The position numbers and the translations under genes are program-made. DNA of 64,000 nucleotides from Oscillatoria acuminata PCC 6304 (GTDB lineage Bacteria > Cyanobacteriota > Cyanobacteriia > Cyanobacteriales > Laspinemataceae), in assembly GCF_000317105.1 (NCBI RefSeq), contig NC_019693.1, positions 1,984,001 to 2,048,000 on the forward strand. The letters run 5' to 3'. Shown here in pieces: positions 1 through 10,527 of the stretch; position 1 is the first letter of the stretch; every line of letters begins with the position of its first letter. The notes under the pieces were generated by a model, which ran no database searches, was not told where the DNA came from, and saw only the letters and a program-made list of their open reading frames with translations.

Positions 1-2758
1 AGTTGCGGGCATTGGGGTCAAAGACACTGCGTTCGTAGGCGATCGCCGCGATCGCTGCCTTCTGAAACCGCTCTAGTTGCGTCACTGCCGCCAGTTCCAG
101 GAGTGCGTAAGCAATTCCTGCCGCCCCGTGAGAGAATCCGGTTAAGGGTCGCTTGCTGCGGATAGCTGACGGAATCCAACCGATGCCGGTTTCCTGGGGT
201 CTGGCACCGATAATCAGGCGATCGCCACATTGAATCGCCACATCCAGAATCTGGGAATCCGGGGCCACTGCATATAAACTTAACAAACTTAAAATGCAGC
301 CTGCTGACCCCGAAATAATATCCCACTCTTCATCCTGAAGGATGGCCTCCGGTAAATAGTCCAGCCATTCCCTCGCTACGGAAATCAGTTGAGGTTGATT
401 GAGCTGAATTGCCAAATGGCTTAAGCTATAAATCGCACTCCCGAACCCGGTAAACCCGCCAATTGACTCCCCAGGTTTCAACTCTTTTTCTAAGCAAACT
501 TGCCAATAATTAAGCGCCGCAACGGCTAAGTTTTGATAGCGAACTTCTTGGGTAATGTTGCCCAAATAAGCCAAAAATAAGCTAATTCCCGGCAGTCCAT
601 CATAGAGATGAATATCAACCCGGCGAATGGCTAATTCCCCTTCCCTAATCCAAGTCAGTCCGATCCAGTCGGCCATCTGATTCTGACAGAGTGCTACCTG
701 TTCCAGTCTATCTCCAATGGCGCAAGCCGCTTTCAAATAGGTCTGGGAACTGGGACGGGTTTCTGGAACCCGCATCGGATACGAAGGCCATTGAATGGCG
801 TCTGGGGACCGGATGACGGTGGCGATCGCAGCACGAATCAATCCCACTTGTCGTTCTAAGTTCGTTTCATCCATCCCTTGCAGGTGAAGGCGGACAGAAT
901 CTAGGGCAGATTCTGGTAAAAAATCTGAGATGATTTCCCCCTGACCCGACTTTAAATCTCGGGAATTTGGCTGAGTGGTAAATCGGGGAATATCCCCTTG
1001 CCATAACTCTTGAATTTCAGCAGGTATTACCCGGGCTAAACTCGGAAAATTAGGCACTTCTACCCAGAGTTTATCAAATAGGCGATCGCGGTCTAACGCA
1101 TCCCGCAACAAGTCCGGATGAAATCCCTCCTGCAACAATAATCCATAAGTCCGAGTCGCCCGCAAAACCACCCGGATTTCATCCTCAGCAAACGTATTGA
1201 ATAGCCCAGACTCACCCACCAAATTATCCCTATTTTTGACCAAAACTCGATAAATTTCTGTAAATCCCGTAATAATTGCTGCCGTATAATCTTCCAACTT
1301 TACCGAGGCCCCGTTCAGGGTGGGACGATTCAAATCTGGGGGTAATTGAACCGCTTTACGAGAGATTTTCATTTCATCGGTTGCCACTCCCTGCCAGGTG
1401 GGAATGGCATCAGGAGTCATGGGACTGCCTGAGTTCCCTAACCCACTAATATCAATCCCTCCATACCCTTGATTCCCCCACAAATTCATCGGTAAAATCC
1501 CCACACTTAACACAGACCAATCCAGTTCTCTTTCCGCCAAACAGTCGGAATTGAACCCCTCCAATTGGCTATACCGAGGGTGAAATAAAGATTCCAAATC
1601 TACTAAAATCGGCTGTTCTCCGACGGCGATAATATTATTGCTATAAAAATCCGTAGCTTGGAGGGCATATAATAAGGCTAAATATCCTCCCTGTCTTTGA
1701 TAAAATCGCTCAATTTGAGCGGCGGTATCACAGGGTTGAGCAGTCACATATTCCACCCAACCATACTCCCCGCAATTGAGAACATTCAAGATTGGGAAGG
1801 GGGGATAATTGCCTTGTTTATTGAGCCAATTTAGTAAATTTTGAAAATGAATATCAATGCTGAGAGAGCGGGGTTTATAAACTAATTTAAACCCGGAACT
1901 AAACTCGGCGATCGCCACCGAACGTCCCCCATTATGCGAATCCCCCGCATTGGAATTCAGATGGACTAATCCGCCCGGTTCAGAGTCCCGACTAAACTGC
2001 TGGATAATTCTCGGCCAATCCTGACAGAGGCGTTCCACAAATTCATAACTGACGGTAATCCATCCCTGGATTGAATTAAGGACTTGCCGGGTCAAAACCG
2101 GGTATTCTGTCCACAAGGCTAGAGCCATTTCCGGTTGTTGCAGTTGCTGAATAAACTGAGCAAATCTTTCGGCACTACTGTTACCAGATAATTTTCCTTG
2201 GATGCGCGCTACATTTAATTCCAAGACTAAAGTGCGGGTACTCATCCAGAGCAATTCTTTCGGTAAAGGTTCATACAAAATTGCGGCAATGGTTTGGGAA
2301 TTGATGCAGTCAGGGGAGTGGATGGACAGCAAGGTTTGAAGTTTCTCCTGGAGGCAACTGCGCCCCCAGGCAATTAACGGAGAAAATAGGGTTAAAAACC
2401 CAGAGACTCCGGATTGAGTATCACTCAGATTTCCGGTTTCCGACAGCGCAGAGAACGGATAAGTTGACAGGATATCGGATAAGGTTTTGATCCAGTTTGG
2501 AGGTTCCGGAAACTGATGGGCTAGGGTTTCCCTTGATTCTTCTAATAATTGCTGAAACTCCGGTTCCGTGAGTCCATCGCTGGCCAACCGTTGTGCAAAA
2601 TAAATGTCGTTATTAAACGGAGTCTGCGATCGCCACCGTTGCAATCGCCGATCGCCTAACGGGGTACTCCCTGCCTTAGGGCGATCGCCCGAGGCAATCC
2701 GTTCCCGCAAAGGGATCCCGCGATACCACTGAACTCGTTGGCTGTTTTCTTCCTTCAT
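1..2758 (-). CDS. lanM: Class II lanthipeptide synthetase LanM (partial, C-terminus off left edge)
   Basis: Translating the minus strand from the ATG at 2758 gives about 919 uninterrupted codons running off the window. LanM enzymes dehydrate Ser/Thr in a precursor peptide through a kinase-like N-terminal domain and form thioether rings with a C-terminal LanC domain. Visible dehydratase signatures are LVYKPRSL near residue 300, the segment ATDFYSNNIIA near residue 370 and ILVDLESLF after it. The LanC part begins near residue 690 and contains GFSHGAAGIAYAL near residue 877; the zinc-ligand Cys and Cys-His would lie beyond the edge. The ATG is preceded by no clear Shine-Dalgarno sequence. No precursor peptide gene is visible in the window, so it may lie to the left. 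The usual His of the DxHxxN motif is Tyr here. The family call is secure; the product is unknown. Confidence 0.93.
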   Translation of the reverse strand, partial: MKEENSQRVQWYRGIPLRERIASGDRPKAGSTPLGDRRLQRWRSQTPFNNDIYFAQRLASDGLTEPEFQQLLEESRETLAHQFPEPPNWIKTLSDILSTYPFSALSETGNLSDTQSGVSGFLTLFSPLIAWGRSCLQEKLQTLLSIHSPDCINSQTIAAILYEPLPKELLWMSTRTLVLELNVARIQGKLSGNSSAERFAQFIQQLQQPEMALALWTEYPVLTRQVLNSIQGWITVSYEFVERLCQDWPRIIQQFSRDSEPGGLVHLNSNAGDSHNGGRSVAIAEFSSGFKLVYKPRSLSIDIHFQNLLNWLNKQGNYPPFPILNVLNCGEYGWVEYVTAQPCDTAAQIERFYQRQGGYLALLYALQATDFYSNNIIAVGEQPILVDLESLFHPRYSQLEGFNSDCLAERELDWSVLSVGILPMNLWGNQGYGGIDISGLGNSGSPMTPDAIPTWQGVATDEMKISRKAVQLPPDLNRPTLNGASVKLEDYTAAIITGFTEIYRVLVKNRDNLVGESGLFNTFAEDEIRVVLRATRTYGLLLQEGFHPDLLRDALDRDRLFDKLWVEVPNFPSLARVIPAEIQELWQGDIPRFTTQPNSRDLKSGQGEIISDFLPESALDSVRLHLQGMDETNLERQVGLIRAAIATVIRSPDAIQWPSYPMRVPETRPSSQTYLKAACAIGDRLEQVALCQNQMADWIGLTWIREGELAIRRVDIHLYDGLPGISLFLAYLGNITQEVRYQNLAVAALNYWQVCLEKELKPGESIGGFTGFGSAIYSLSHLAIQLNQPQLISVAREWLDYLPEAILQDEEWDIISGSAGCILSLLSLYAVAPDSQILDVAIQCGDRLIIGARPQETGIGWIPSAIRSKRPLTGFSHGAAGIAYALLELAAVTQLERFQKAAIAAIAYERSVFDPNARN

Positions 2759-2860
2759 CGTCGATCCCCTCTACTGGATTGCTTCCCTCACGCCGCCTCT
2801 GGGTTTCCTGAACCCCGACTCAACTGCGATCGGGTCCTACTTTTTGCCACCCCATTCTCC

Positions 2861-2895
2861 CATAAAATTAGAATGATTTTCATTCTAATTTTATG
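2861..2895. promoter_or_regulatory. 35-bp perfect palindrome, candidate operator (Fur-like)
   Basis: Two 16-bp arms (2861-2876 and 2880-2895) are exact reverse complements around a TTT centre. The core GAATGATTTTCATTC resembles the dyad of Fur/Zur-type boxes. It lies 103 bp upstream of the lanM start and 187 bp upstream of the divergent YggT gene, in a 323-bp region with no convincing gene. There is no T-run, so a terminator is unlikely. The regulator and the target gene are inference. Confidence 0.55.
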
Positions 2896-3081
2896 CTTAT
2901 GGGTTCCAGGGGTCTGGAGGGGAGGGAAGAACACAAGGTGAGACATAATAGCGGTATCACTACCGGATTGCCTGTGATTTTCCCAAACTGAAATCGGCAG
3001 CTATTTTACAGCCGATCGCCCTGACTGGGTAAACCGATTGATAGCATAAGCAATAAGACTATCTTGTAGGAAGGGATAAAG

Positions 3082-3675
3082 ATGAACCCAGATAATAGCC
3101 GACCCGATCGCGACAACCCCATTCCAGGAGAACCATTAACACCCCCTAATCCGGGCATTCCCCGAGGCGATCGCGCTTATAGTCCCTCTGAACAATCCCG
3201 GAACCCTGTTGAGGACCTGCGACGGGAACAAGAACGTCACATTCAAAACCTCGGGGAACTGCGGCAAGAGGAGGCGCGATTAAGCCGACAGCTTCAGGAA
3301 TTACGACAACAAGAAGAACATATCCACCGCCGAATTGAAGGAATTCAATTGGAAGAAGAGGAACGAAGAATTGCTGAAGTTAGACGCAGATTGGCTTTAA
3401 GCAAGACCAATCAAGTGATTTACTATCTGATGGGAGCATTGGGAGTCTTGTTGGTTTTACGGATTCTGTTGCGACTGTTAGGCGCAAACCCAGACAACCA
3501 GTTTGCTGGATTTATTTATGCCTTATCCTCTCCCTTTGTCACGCCGTTTGAAACTTTGTTTACAACTCCGACTTTTGGAAATTCTGCTTTTGAATTCAAT
3601 GCTTTGATTGCCATAGCTGTCTATGGATTACTAACTTGGTTGGTGATTCGGTTACTGGAATTAATTTGGACTTAA
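3082..3675 (+). CDS. YggT family membrane protein
   Basis: A 197-aa protein. Residues 1-45 are Pro-rich and disordered. Residues 45-105 form a charged coiled coil rich in Glu, Arg and Gln. The C-terminal 90 residues hold two hydrophobic segments (about 112-130 and 172-193) around the family-typical stretch SSPFVTPFETLF. YggT proteins are small inner-membrane proteins; in cyanobacteria and plastids relatives affect nucleoid or thylakoid organisation, but the molecular role is not settled. The long coiled-coil N-terminal extension is a cyanobacterial feature and may mediate oligomerisation. An AGGAAGGG Shine-Dalgarno lies 8 nt before the ATG. It is transcribed alone and ends in a hairpin shared with convergent ndhB. 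Confidence 0.85.
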   Translation: MNPDNSRPDRDNPIPGEPLTPPNPGIPRGDRAYSPSEQSRNPVEDLRREQERHIQNLGELRQEEARLSRQLQELRQQEEHIHRRIEGIQLEEEERRIAEVRRRLALSKTNQVIYYLMGALGVLLVLRILLRLLGANPDNQFAGFIYALSSPFVTPFETLFTTPTFGNSAFEFNALIAIAVYGLLTWLVIRLLELIWT

Positions 3676-3722
3676 CCTAAATTGATCCTTAATGAGGTTT
3701 GAGCAGACCCCTAAAATAGGAG

Positions 3723-3749
3723 AGAGGCAACCCCATTGGGATTGCCTCT
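3723..3749. terminator. Bidirectional hairpin between YggT gene and ndhB
   Basis: AGAGGCAA-cCCC, loop ATT, GGGa-TTGCCTCT: a stem of 11 pairs with one C/A mismatch, in the gap between two convergent genes. There is no long T-run, so efficiency is uncertain. Confidence 0.6.
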
Positions 3750-3785
3750 ACAAAATATTGCCGTTGATGATTGAACCGGCTTTTA

Positions 3786-5360
3786 TTAAGGGGTGTTGGA
3801 AGCGTCTAAGTCTGCCGGACTGGTTAAAGTGGCAACAGGGACAGTTTTCCCCATCGAGGCTTGCAACATAGAGGTCCGAGAAACAGAATTATTCGCCAAA
3901 GTAAACAGGGGATTAGACAGAATCCCAGCGAGGGAAGTGGCAATCACCGTCAGGATTAAACCCACTTGGAGCGATCGCATTCCCCGTAAATTCCAGCTAA
4001 TTTCCGGATAATTCTTGACTGCCTCGGACATTTCCTGCGGTTCCTTAACCACCATCATCTTGACGACGCGGATGTAGTAGTAAATCGAAACTACACTGGT
4101 TAATAAACCCAGCAAGACTAAGCCATAAAGACCCGCTTGCCAACCTGCCCAGAAGAGATAAATCTTTCCGAAAAATCCAGCCAGGGGAGGAATACCCCCC
4201 AGAGAGAGCAAACAAATACTTAACCCCAAGGTTAATAACGGGTCTTTTTGATAAAGCCCCGCATATTCGCTAATTTGATCCGTTCCCGTTCGCAGGGTGA
4301 AGAGAATCAAACAGGTGAATGCACCCAAGTTCATGAACAGATAAACCAGCAGATAAAAAATCATGCTCGCATACCCAGCATCGGTATTGGCAATTAAACC
4401 AATCATCACAAAACCTGCTTGTCCGATGGAGGAATAGGCAAGCATCCGTTTGAGACTGGTTTGAGCGAGGGCCACCACATTACCCAGGACCATACTGAGG
4501 ATGGCGAGGGCGGTAAACACGAAGTGCCACTGTTCTTCGACGAGGGGGAATGCCGTCGTCAGCAGACGAATCGCTAGGGCAAACCCTGCTGCTTTAGAAC
4601 CCACCGAGAGGAATGCCACAACCGGGGTGGGAGAGCCTTCATAAACGTCGGGGGTCCATTGGTGGAAGGGAACCGCCGAGATTTTGAACGAAATACCGGC
4701 AATCACGAATACCAGGGAAATCACCAGACCAATCGAGGGGCCTGTGCCAGAAGCGGTGATGCCCGAGGCGATCGCACTTAAGCGAGTTTCTCCCCCGGAA
4801 AGTCCATACAACAACGACATTCCATAGAGAAACACCGACGAAGAGGCAGCGCCAATCAGCAGATATTTTAAAGCCGCCTCATTGGAACGGGGGTCCAGCT
4901 TCATGTAACCCGTGAGCAGATACGATGAAATACTTAGGGTTTCCAAAGACACAAAAATCATCACCAACTCATCTGCCCCAGAGAGGAACATTCCCCCCAG
5001 AGTGGCGGTGAGCAAAATCATCAGAAACTCGCCCATTGCGGTGCCGGAGTTTTCCACATAGCGGATCGACATCAAAACGGTAACCACCGCAGACAGGGCG
5101 ATAATGCCGCGAAAGATCACACTCATGGAGTCCCCATTGAACCCACCGAGGAACGAAATCGGGTCACTGGCATCCCATTGATAAACCAGGGCCACCAGGG
5201 CCGCTAGTAGACCGGCGATCGCCATGTAGGGGGTCACTTTCAGCGACTCCCGTCCTACGATCAGGTCATAAACCAGGACCACCAGCAGGGTAATGATGAC
5301 AATTCCCTCTGGCAAAATTATTCCAGCATTTAACTGGGCGGCAAGATTAGCAAAGTTCAT
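3786..5360 (-). CDS. ndhB: NAD(P)H-quinone oxidoreductase subunit 2 (NdhB)
   Basis: A 524-aa polytopic membrane protein of the length usual for cyanobacterial NdhB, a proton-pumping, antiporter-like subunit of the thylakoid NDH-1 complex used in respiration, cyclic electron flow and CO2 uptake. About 14 hydrophobic segments are present. The family pattern includes the central segment [20 protein letters not shown] (residues about 226-245) with its conserved Lys/His/Trp positions, and [20 protein letters not shown] near residue 310. The first residues ([19 protein letters not shown]) match cyanobacterial homologues, supporting the ATG at 5360. The gene stands alone, convergent with the YggT gene, and has a 721-bp upstream region. 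Confidence 0.97.
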   Translation of the reverse strand: MNFANLAAQLNAGIILPEGIVIITLLVVLVYDLIVGRESLKVTPYMAIAGLLAALVALVYQWDASDPISFLGGFNGDSMSVIFRGIIALSAVVTVLMSIRYVENSGTAMGEFLMILLTATLGGMFLSGADELVMIFVSLETLSISSYLLTGYMKLDPRSNEAALKYLLIGAASSSVFLYGMSLLYGLSGGETRLSAIASGITASGTGPSIGLVISLVFVIAGISFKISAVPFHQWTPDVYEGSPTPVVAFLSVGSKAAGFALAIRLLTTAFPLVEEQWHFVFTALAILSMVLGNVVALAQTSLKRMLAYSSIGQAGFVMIGLIANTDAGYASMIFYLLVYLFMNLGAFTCLILFTLRTGTDQISEYAGLYQKDPLLTLGLSICLLSLGGIPPLAGFFGKIYLFWAGWQAGLYGLVLLGLLTSVVSIYYYIRVVKMMVVKEPQEMSEAVKNYPEISWNLRGMRSLQVGLILTVIATSLAGILSNPLFTLANNSVSRTSMLQASMGKTVPVATLTSPADLDASNTP

Positions 5361-6081
5361 AGCAACTTATCGGCAGATACAATACAATCACTCAGCATCA
5401 AGTTGGTGCAGTTCGTGCATTAGCAATTCTTTACATCTTGCATCTTACCTTGATATCCGCCCGAACCCCTCGAATCACCTCGACTCCTCTAGTTGAAACC
5501 CAGTGATCCCCGACCCCATTGATTCATCTCAACCAACGGGTTGCTGTTCAGAGTAACGCCTAAAACCCATTGCAACTGGGGAGAAAGCGCCAATCCAATC
5601 CGCGATTTCTTCACCCCCTTCCCCATTTTTGCCTCCGGTTTCCTCTGCTTGTGTTAGGGTCAATTTAGGGAGCTTCTCCCCAACTCTATGGACCTCAGAT
5701 GGAAAAAACTCTGATCCGAGTGGGATGTTAAGTTACCCTTGATCACCCCCATCTATAGATATATAAGGAGATCGGGAACCCTGGCGATCCAGAACCGAGG
5801 CGATCGCCTCGTTCAAGTCCTCCGGGTAGAAGTCAGTCTCAGCCTCCAGCCTCAAGTCCCCAACACCGAACCGCCCATCCCCCGATACTGCAACCCAATT
5901 ACGTTAGGGAAATCGGATCTAAATTAGAGATTGGCACGGATCGACCAGCAGCGATCAACTGCAAAGACGGGGCAGCTAGATACCCGCTAGACTGATACCC
6001 CTTTCCCGATCCCCCCTTGACATCTCCCCCAAAAAGCTCTAAAGCTGACGTTCTACAAAGCTGCTATCCCCAAAAGGTGCC
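5361..6081. other. Intergenic region between divergent ndhB and topA
   Basis: About 720 bp without a convincing coding region. It must hold both divergent promoters. A HIP1-centred 16-bp palindrome (5796-5811) is present. The short open frames have no homology-like composition and no ribosome binding site. Confidence 0.6.
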
Positions 6082-8745
6082 ATGTCAACCCTCGTCATCG
6101 TCGAATCTCCAACCAAAGCCCGCACGATTCGGAACTTCCTGCCGAATGACTATCGCGTAGAGGCATCGATGGGTCACGTGCGCGATCTGCCCTCCTCTGC
6201 CGATGAAATTCCCGAACAAGTCAAAGGGGAAAAATGGGCGCAGCTTGGGGTTAATGTAGAAGCCGATTTTGAGCCTCTCTACGTCATCCCCAAAACCAAG
6301 CAAAAAGTCGTCAAAACCCTCAGAGATGCCCTCAAACAGGCCGATGAGCTGATTCTGGCAACGGATGAAGACCGGGAAGGAGAAAGTATTAGTTGGCATC
6401 TGCAAGAAGTGCTCAAACCCAAGGTGCCCATTAAGCGCATGGTGTTTCACGAAATCACCCGGGAGGCGATTCGTGATGCCCTCAACAATTGCCGCACGAT
6501 TGATTACCAACTGGTCCATGCCCAAGAAACCAGGCGGATTTTAGACCGCTTGGTCGGTTATACCCTCTCGCCTCTGTTATGGAAAAAAATCGCCTCGGGA
6601 CTCTCTGCCGGTCGGGTGCAGTCTGTGGCGGTGCGTCTGTTGGTGCAACGAGAACGGCAGCGTCGCGCCTTCCGTCAAGGGTCCTATTGGGATTTAAAAG
6701 CGCGGTTAGTTCAGGCCAAAACCCCGTTTGAGACCAAATTGGTTACCTTGGGCGATCGCAAAGTGGCTACCGGCAGCGACTTTGATGAATCCACCGGCCA
6801 AATTATCGCCGGTCGCAACGTCGTCCTCCTCAACGAAGAACAAGCCCGGGCCTTGGTTACCCAAATCACCGGCAAACCTTGGCAAGTTGCCAAAGTTGAG
6901 GAACGTCCCACCACCCGCAAACCCTCGCCCCCCTTTACCACCTCCACCCTCCAACAGGAGGCCAACCGCAAACTGCGGTTATCCGCCAGGGATACGATGA
7001 AAATTGCCCAAAGTCTCTACGAAAATGGGTACATCACCTACATGAGAACCGACTCGGTGCATCTGTCAGAACAGGCCCTCACCGCAGCGCGGACCTGTGT
7101 GGCAGAAATGTACGGGAAAGAGTATCTCAGCCCCAAACCCCGGCAATATGCCACCAAGAGCAAAGGGGCCCAGGAAGCTCACGAAGCCATTCGTCCGGCT
7201 GGAAGCAGCTTCCGCACTCCCCAACAAACTCCCCTCTCGGGACGGGAATTACAACTCTATGATTTGATTTGGAAACGCACGGTTGCCAGCCAAATGGCCG
7301 ATGCCCGTCAAACCATCGTAGCGGTGGATTTGCAGGTGGAAAATGCCGGATTTCGGTCCAGTGGCAAGCGGATTGATTTCCCGGGATTTTTACGCGCCTA
7401 TGTGGAAGGGTCGGATGATCCCGATGCCGCATTAGAGGACCAAGAGGTGATTTTACCGGCTTTAAAAGTTGGCGATCGCCCGAACTGCCAAAACATCGAA
7501 GCAGTCGGTCATGAAACCCAACCCCCGGCCCGCTATACGGAAGCCTCCCTGGTCAAAACCCTAGAAAGCGAAGGCATCGGACGCCCGAGTACCTACGCCA
7601 GCATCATCAGTACCATTATCGATCGCGGCTATTCCATCCTTAAAGGGAATGCCTTAGTGCCAACCTTTACCGCCTTTGCCGTTACCGATTTGTTGGAAAA
7701 ATACTTCCCCGAATTGGTAGACCCCGGCTTTACTGCGAAAATGGAACGGACTCTGGATGAGATTTCCACCGGAGAAGCCGCTTGGTTACCCTATCTCCAG
7801 AAGTTTTATCTCGGGGAAAATGGCCTGGAAACCCAAGTCAAACAACAGGAAAGTGCGATCGACCCCAACCAAGCCCGTAGCGTCGAATTGGAGAACCTCG
7901 ATGCCAAAGTTCGCATCGGGCGCTATGGACCCTATATCGAAGCCGACAATGGCGATGGCGTCGTCACCGCCTCCATTCCCAAGGACCTCACCCCCTCGGA
8001 CCTAGACCCGGAACAAGTCCAACTGATTCTCAAGCAAAAAACCGAAGGACCTGACCAACTCGGTACTGACCCCAATACCGGGCTACCCATCTATATCCTG
8101 ATTGGCAAATATGGCCCTTATGTCCAACTAGGAGAAGCGACCGAAGAGAATAAAAAACCGAAACGGGCTTCTTTCCCGAAAGGTGTCACCGCAGAAAACT
8201 TGACCGTAGAACAAGCGGTGGGACTGTTAGCCTTGCCGCGTACCTTGGGAGTGCATCCCGAAAATGGTGGCAAAATTCAAGCCAGTTTAGGACGATTTGG
8301 ACCTTATGTGGTTTGCGATCGGGGGAAAGAAGAGGGCAAAGAATATCGGTCCTTGAAAGCCGGAGATGATGTCCTCAGCATCACCCTCCCTCGCGCTTTA
8401 GAGTTACTCGCCGAACCGAAAAAGGGACGCAGTAGCAAAACCAGCAAAGCCAAAGAACCCCTCCGGGAACTCGGCAAACATCCCGCAGATGACGAACCCG
8501 TGAACGTTTACGACGGACCCTACGGACCCTACGTCAAACATGGCAAAACCAATGCCTCGGTACCCGAAGGCACAACTGTAGAAGATGTCACCTTGGCACA
8601 AGCGGTTGAACTGCTGGCGGCAAAAGCATCTACCTCTAAGAGTAAGAGTAAGACTAGCAGCAAATCCAAAACCAGTAGTACCAAGTCAAAAACGGGGACA
8701 ACCAAGAAGAAATCTACAACTTCCACCGCGAAGAAAAAGAGTTAA
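6082..8745 (+). CDS. topA: DNA topoisomerase I (type IA)
   Basis: An 887-aa enzyme that relaxes negative supercoils through a transient 5'-phosphotyrosine bond. The Toprim domain begins at residue 2 ([12 protein letters not shown]) and has the DxDxxGE signature as ATDEDREGE near residue 94. The active-site region [11 protein letters not shown] places the catalytic Tyr at residue 320, close to Tyr319 of E. coli. Instead of zinc fingers, the C-terminal third carries four repeats with the motif G(R/K)YGPY or GPYGPYV (about residues 612-850), as in cyanobacterial TopA. The tail from about residue 855 is almost entirely Lys, Ser and Thr, a likely DNA-binding tail. The start ATG at 6082 fits the Toprim position exactly. 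A hairpin terminator follows. Confidence 0.97.
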   Translation: MSTLVIVESPTKARTIRNFLPNDYRVEASMGHVRDLPSSADEIPEQVKGEKWAQLGVNVEADFEPLYVIPKTKQKVVKTLRDALKQADELILATDEDREGESISWHLQEVLKPKVPIKRMVFHEITREAIRDALNNCRTIDYQLVHAQETRRILDRLVGYTLSPLLWKKIASGLSAGRVQSVAVRLLVQRERQRRAFRQGSYWDLKARLVQAKTPFETKLVTLGDRKVATGSDFDESTGQIIAGRNVVLLNEEQARALVTQITGKPWQVAKVEERPTTRKPSPPFTTSTLQQEANRKLRLSARDTMKIAQSLYENGYITYMRTDSVHLSEQALTAARTCVAEMYGKEYLSPKPRQYATKSKGAQEAHEAIRPAGSSFRTPQQTPLSGRELQLYDLIWKRTVASQMADARQTIVAVDLQVENAGFRSSGKRIDFPGFLRAYVEGSDDPDAALEDQEVILPALKVGDRPNCQNIEAVGHETQPPARYTEASLVKTLESEGIGRPSTYASIISTIIDRGYSILKGNALVPTFTAFAVTDLLEKYFPELVDPGFTAKMERTLDEISTGEAAWLPYLQKFYLGENGLETQVKQQESAIDPNQARSVELENLDAKVRIGRYGPYIEADNGDGVVTASIPKDLTPSDLDPEQVQLILKQKTEGPDQLGTDPNTGLPIYILIGKYGPYVQLGEATEENKKPKRASFPKGVTAENLTVEQAVGLLALPRTLGVHPENGGKIQASLGRFGPYVVCDRGKEEGKEYRSLKAGDDVLSITLPRALELLAEPKKGRSSKTSKAKEPLRELGKHPADDEPVNVYDGPYGPYVKHGKTNASVPEGTTVEDVTLAQAVELLAAKASTSKSKSKTSSKSKTSSTKSKTGTTKKKSTTSTAKKKS

Positions 8746-8757
8746 ACTGTGAATCAG

Positions 8758-8790
8758 GGGTGCGTTGCCGATGAGATAACGCGCCCTTTT
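8758..8790 (+). terminator. Rho-independent terminator of topA
   Basis: Arms GGGTGCGTT (8758-8766) and AACGCGCCC (8778-8786), with one G-T wobble, are followed by TTTT. It lies 12 bp after the topA stop. Confidence 0.75.
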
Positions 8791-8800
8791 GTTTAATTTG

Positions 8801-9018
8801 GGGTTAATTACCCTAGCCTTGTCAAGGTCGTAAATTTAATGACAAAAATTTGTTATTTCTTGTAGGCGCACAATGCTTGCGCCCTTTGTAGAGGCGCTTC
8901 CCAAAGCGCCTCTACAAATACACATTGACAGGGCTAGAGGCGATTCTCTAATCTCCCCTATAAGGGCGCAAGCATTGCGCCCCTACAAATACAAGGTGAC
9001 AGGGCTAGGTTAATTCCC
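8801..9018. repeat. MITE-like element with imperfect terminal inverted repeats
   Basis: The ends CCTAGCCTTGTCA (8812-8824) and TGACAGGGCTAGG (8997-9009) are inverted relative to each other, and the similarity extends out to 8801 and 9018. Inside are a hairpin (8886-8917, arms TTTGTAGAGGCGCTT) and a long inverted pair whose arms share CAATGCTTGCGCCC (left about 8871-8884, right about 8963-8986). A third copy of the end motif sits internally at 8925-8936. No coding region. The same end motif bounds the element at 58821-59099, so this is a dispersed family. Confidence 0.75.
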
Positions 9019-9062
9019 TATAAAATATAGAAACACCAAAAATCAATCTGACCCTTAATAAA

Positions 9063-9728
9063 ATGATTACCACAGCACCTCAAAATTATCGCAATTTGCT
9101 AGGGGAAAAGCGCGTTTCCTTGCGAGGCTTAACTTGGCAATCTTATCAGCAGATTCTTCATGCTTTACCCCAAAGTCGTTCCGCCCGTCTGACTTATGAC
9201 TGCGGTATTTTAGAAATTACGATGCCTTTAGAAAGTCATGAATTTGGCCTAAGATTGATTGAAGTTTTTATCCGCATTCTCGTGTTTGAGATGGGGATGA
9301 AGATTAAAACAATGGGGTCTACCACGATGGATCGAGAAGAGTTAGATCGCGGTGCAGAACCCGATTGCGCCTATTATATTCAAAATCAATCCCGAGTTGC
9401 AGGGCGGACCGTAGATTTTACCACCGATCCCCCCCCAGATTTGGTTGTAGAAGTCGATATAACCCACACAGATATTGATAAAAATCGTCTCTATGCGGCG
9501 ATGGAAGTGCCGGAATTTTGGCGCTACAATGGCCGGGAATGGCGGATTTATCAATTGGCAGAAGGCATTTATCAAGAATGCGATCGCTCTCCTACCTTTA
9601 CCTGGGTTGAAAAAGAGTATTTATATGAGTTTTTAGAACAAGCCCAGCAGGATGAAATGGAGGCAGAACGAGCATTTAGAGAACGAGTTCGAGCGAATCT
9701 CTCCTCCCAGAAAAAGACCGAAGAATGA
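9063..9728 (+). CDS. Uma2 family (DUF820) putative endonuclease
   Basis: A 221-aa protein of the Uma2/DUF820 family, which has a PD-(D/E)XK nuclease-like fold and is greatly expanded in cyanobacteria; its cellular role is not established. Family marks are the N-terminal WQSYQQILHALPQS region, EPDCAYYIQN near residue 99, the acidic core PPPDLVVEVDIT (about residues 122-133) and PEFWRYNGREWRIYQL near residue 150. The C-terminus is a charged helix. It closely resembles the Uma2 protein at 62387. A second Uma2 gene of a different subtype follows 119 bp downstream. Nuclease function is inference from the fold. Confidence 0.85.
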   Translation: MITTAPQNYRNLLGEKRVSLRGLTWQSYQQILHALPQSRSARLTYDCGILEITMPLESHEFGLRLIEVFIRILVFEMGMKIKTMGSTTMDREELDRGAEPDCAYYIQNQSRVAGRTVDFTTDPPPDLVVEVDITHTDIDKNRLYAAMEVPEFWRYNGREWRIYQLAEGIYQECDRSPTFTWVEKEYLYEFLEQAQQDEMEAERAFRERVRANLSSQKKTEE

Positions 9729-9847
9729 TCCACAAATCAGGGATGAGTAAAACACAAAACCTGTTACAGCCAACTCTCAATCCCTTCCCAACTCTGACCT
9801 TGAATAATTTGGGTTAGAATAAAACCAAACCTAACCTACGAGTTGCT

Positions 9848-10462
9848 ATGACTTCTACCCTCAGCCAACGCACCTATACGGTTGATGAATATTTAGCCCA
9901 AGAAATTGCCTCCCAGGACCGTCATGAATATCGTAATGGAGCACTTGTTCTGATGGCCGGTGGTACTCCCAATCATAATCAAATTACCTTAAATTTGGCT
10001 GGTTCCTTAAATTTTGTGTTGCGACGCCAACCCTATCGGGTCTTTATCGCCGATCAACGGCTTTGGATTCCGGACCGGCGAATTTATACTTATCCTGATG
10101 TCATGGTTGTGGGTCAGCCGATAGAATTGCAAGAAGGGCGCAAAGATACCATTACCAATCCGATTGTGATTGCGGAAGTGTTATCCCAGTCTACTCGCAG
10201 TTACGATAAAGATGAAAAATTTGCAGCTTATCGGAGTCTTGCCAGTTTTAGGGAGTATTTATTGATTGACCAATACACCGCCCATATTGAACATTACACC
10301 AAAACTGAGGGTCAGGCTTGGCTGTTTCGCGAGTATGATGGTTTGGAAACAACGATTTCATTTCAATCTTTTGATTTCTCCCTATCCTTGGCTGATTTGT
10401 ATGATAAAGTCGATTTTGCCCCGGCAGAAGTGAAGGTTGAGTCTGATTTAGAACTGAGTTAG
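9848..10462 (+). CDS. Uma2 family (DUF820) putative endonuclease
   Basis: A 204-aa protein of the more common Uma2 subtype. It shows the N-terminal YTVDEYLAQE, a HEYRNGALVLMAGG block (about residues 26-39), the core YPDVMVVG (about 77-84) and IVIAEVLSQSTRSYDK (about 106-121), where the Asp and Glu-x-Leu positions match PD-(D/E)XK chemistry. It is diverged from the preceding Uma2 gene, so this is not a recent tandem duplication. A plausible promoter with TAGAAT as -10 lies near 9815. Catalytic activity and role are unproven for the family. Confidence 0.85.
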   Translation: MTSTLSQRTYTVDEYLAQEIASQDRHEYRNGALVLMAGGTPNHNQITLNLAGSLNFVLRRQPYRVFIADQRLWIPDRRIYTYPDVMVVGQPIELQEGRKDTITNPIVIAEVLSQSTRSYDKDEKFAAYRSLASFREYLLIDQYTAHIEHYTKTEGQAWLFREYDGLETTISFQSFDFSLSLADLYDKVDFAPAEVKVESDLELS

Positions 10463-10527
10463 TTTAAGGTTCTCTTTTGATGAGTATTGCTGTTTTTCAA
10501 GGGTTTAGGAACAGTTGTTTCTTGAAT

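Noticed and set aside
6706-7000. Several long antisense frames inside topA
   Set aside because: They are shadows of a GC-rich coding gene, with Pro/Gly-rich products and no ribosome binding sites.
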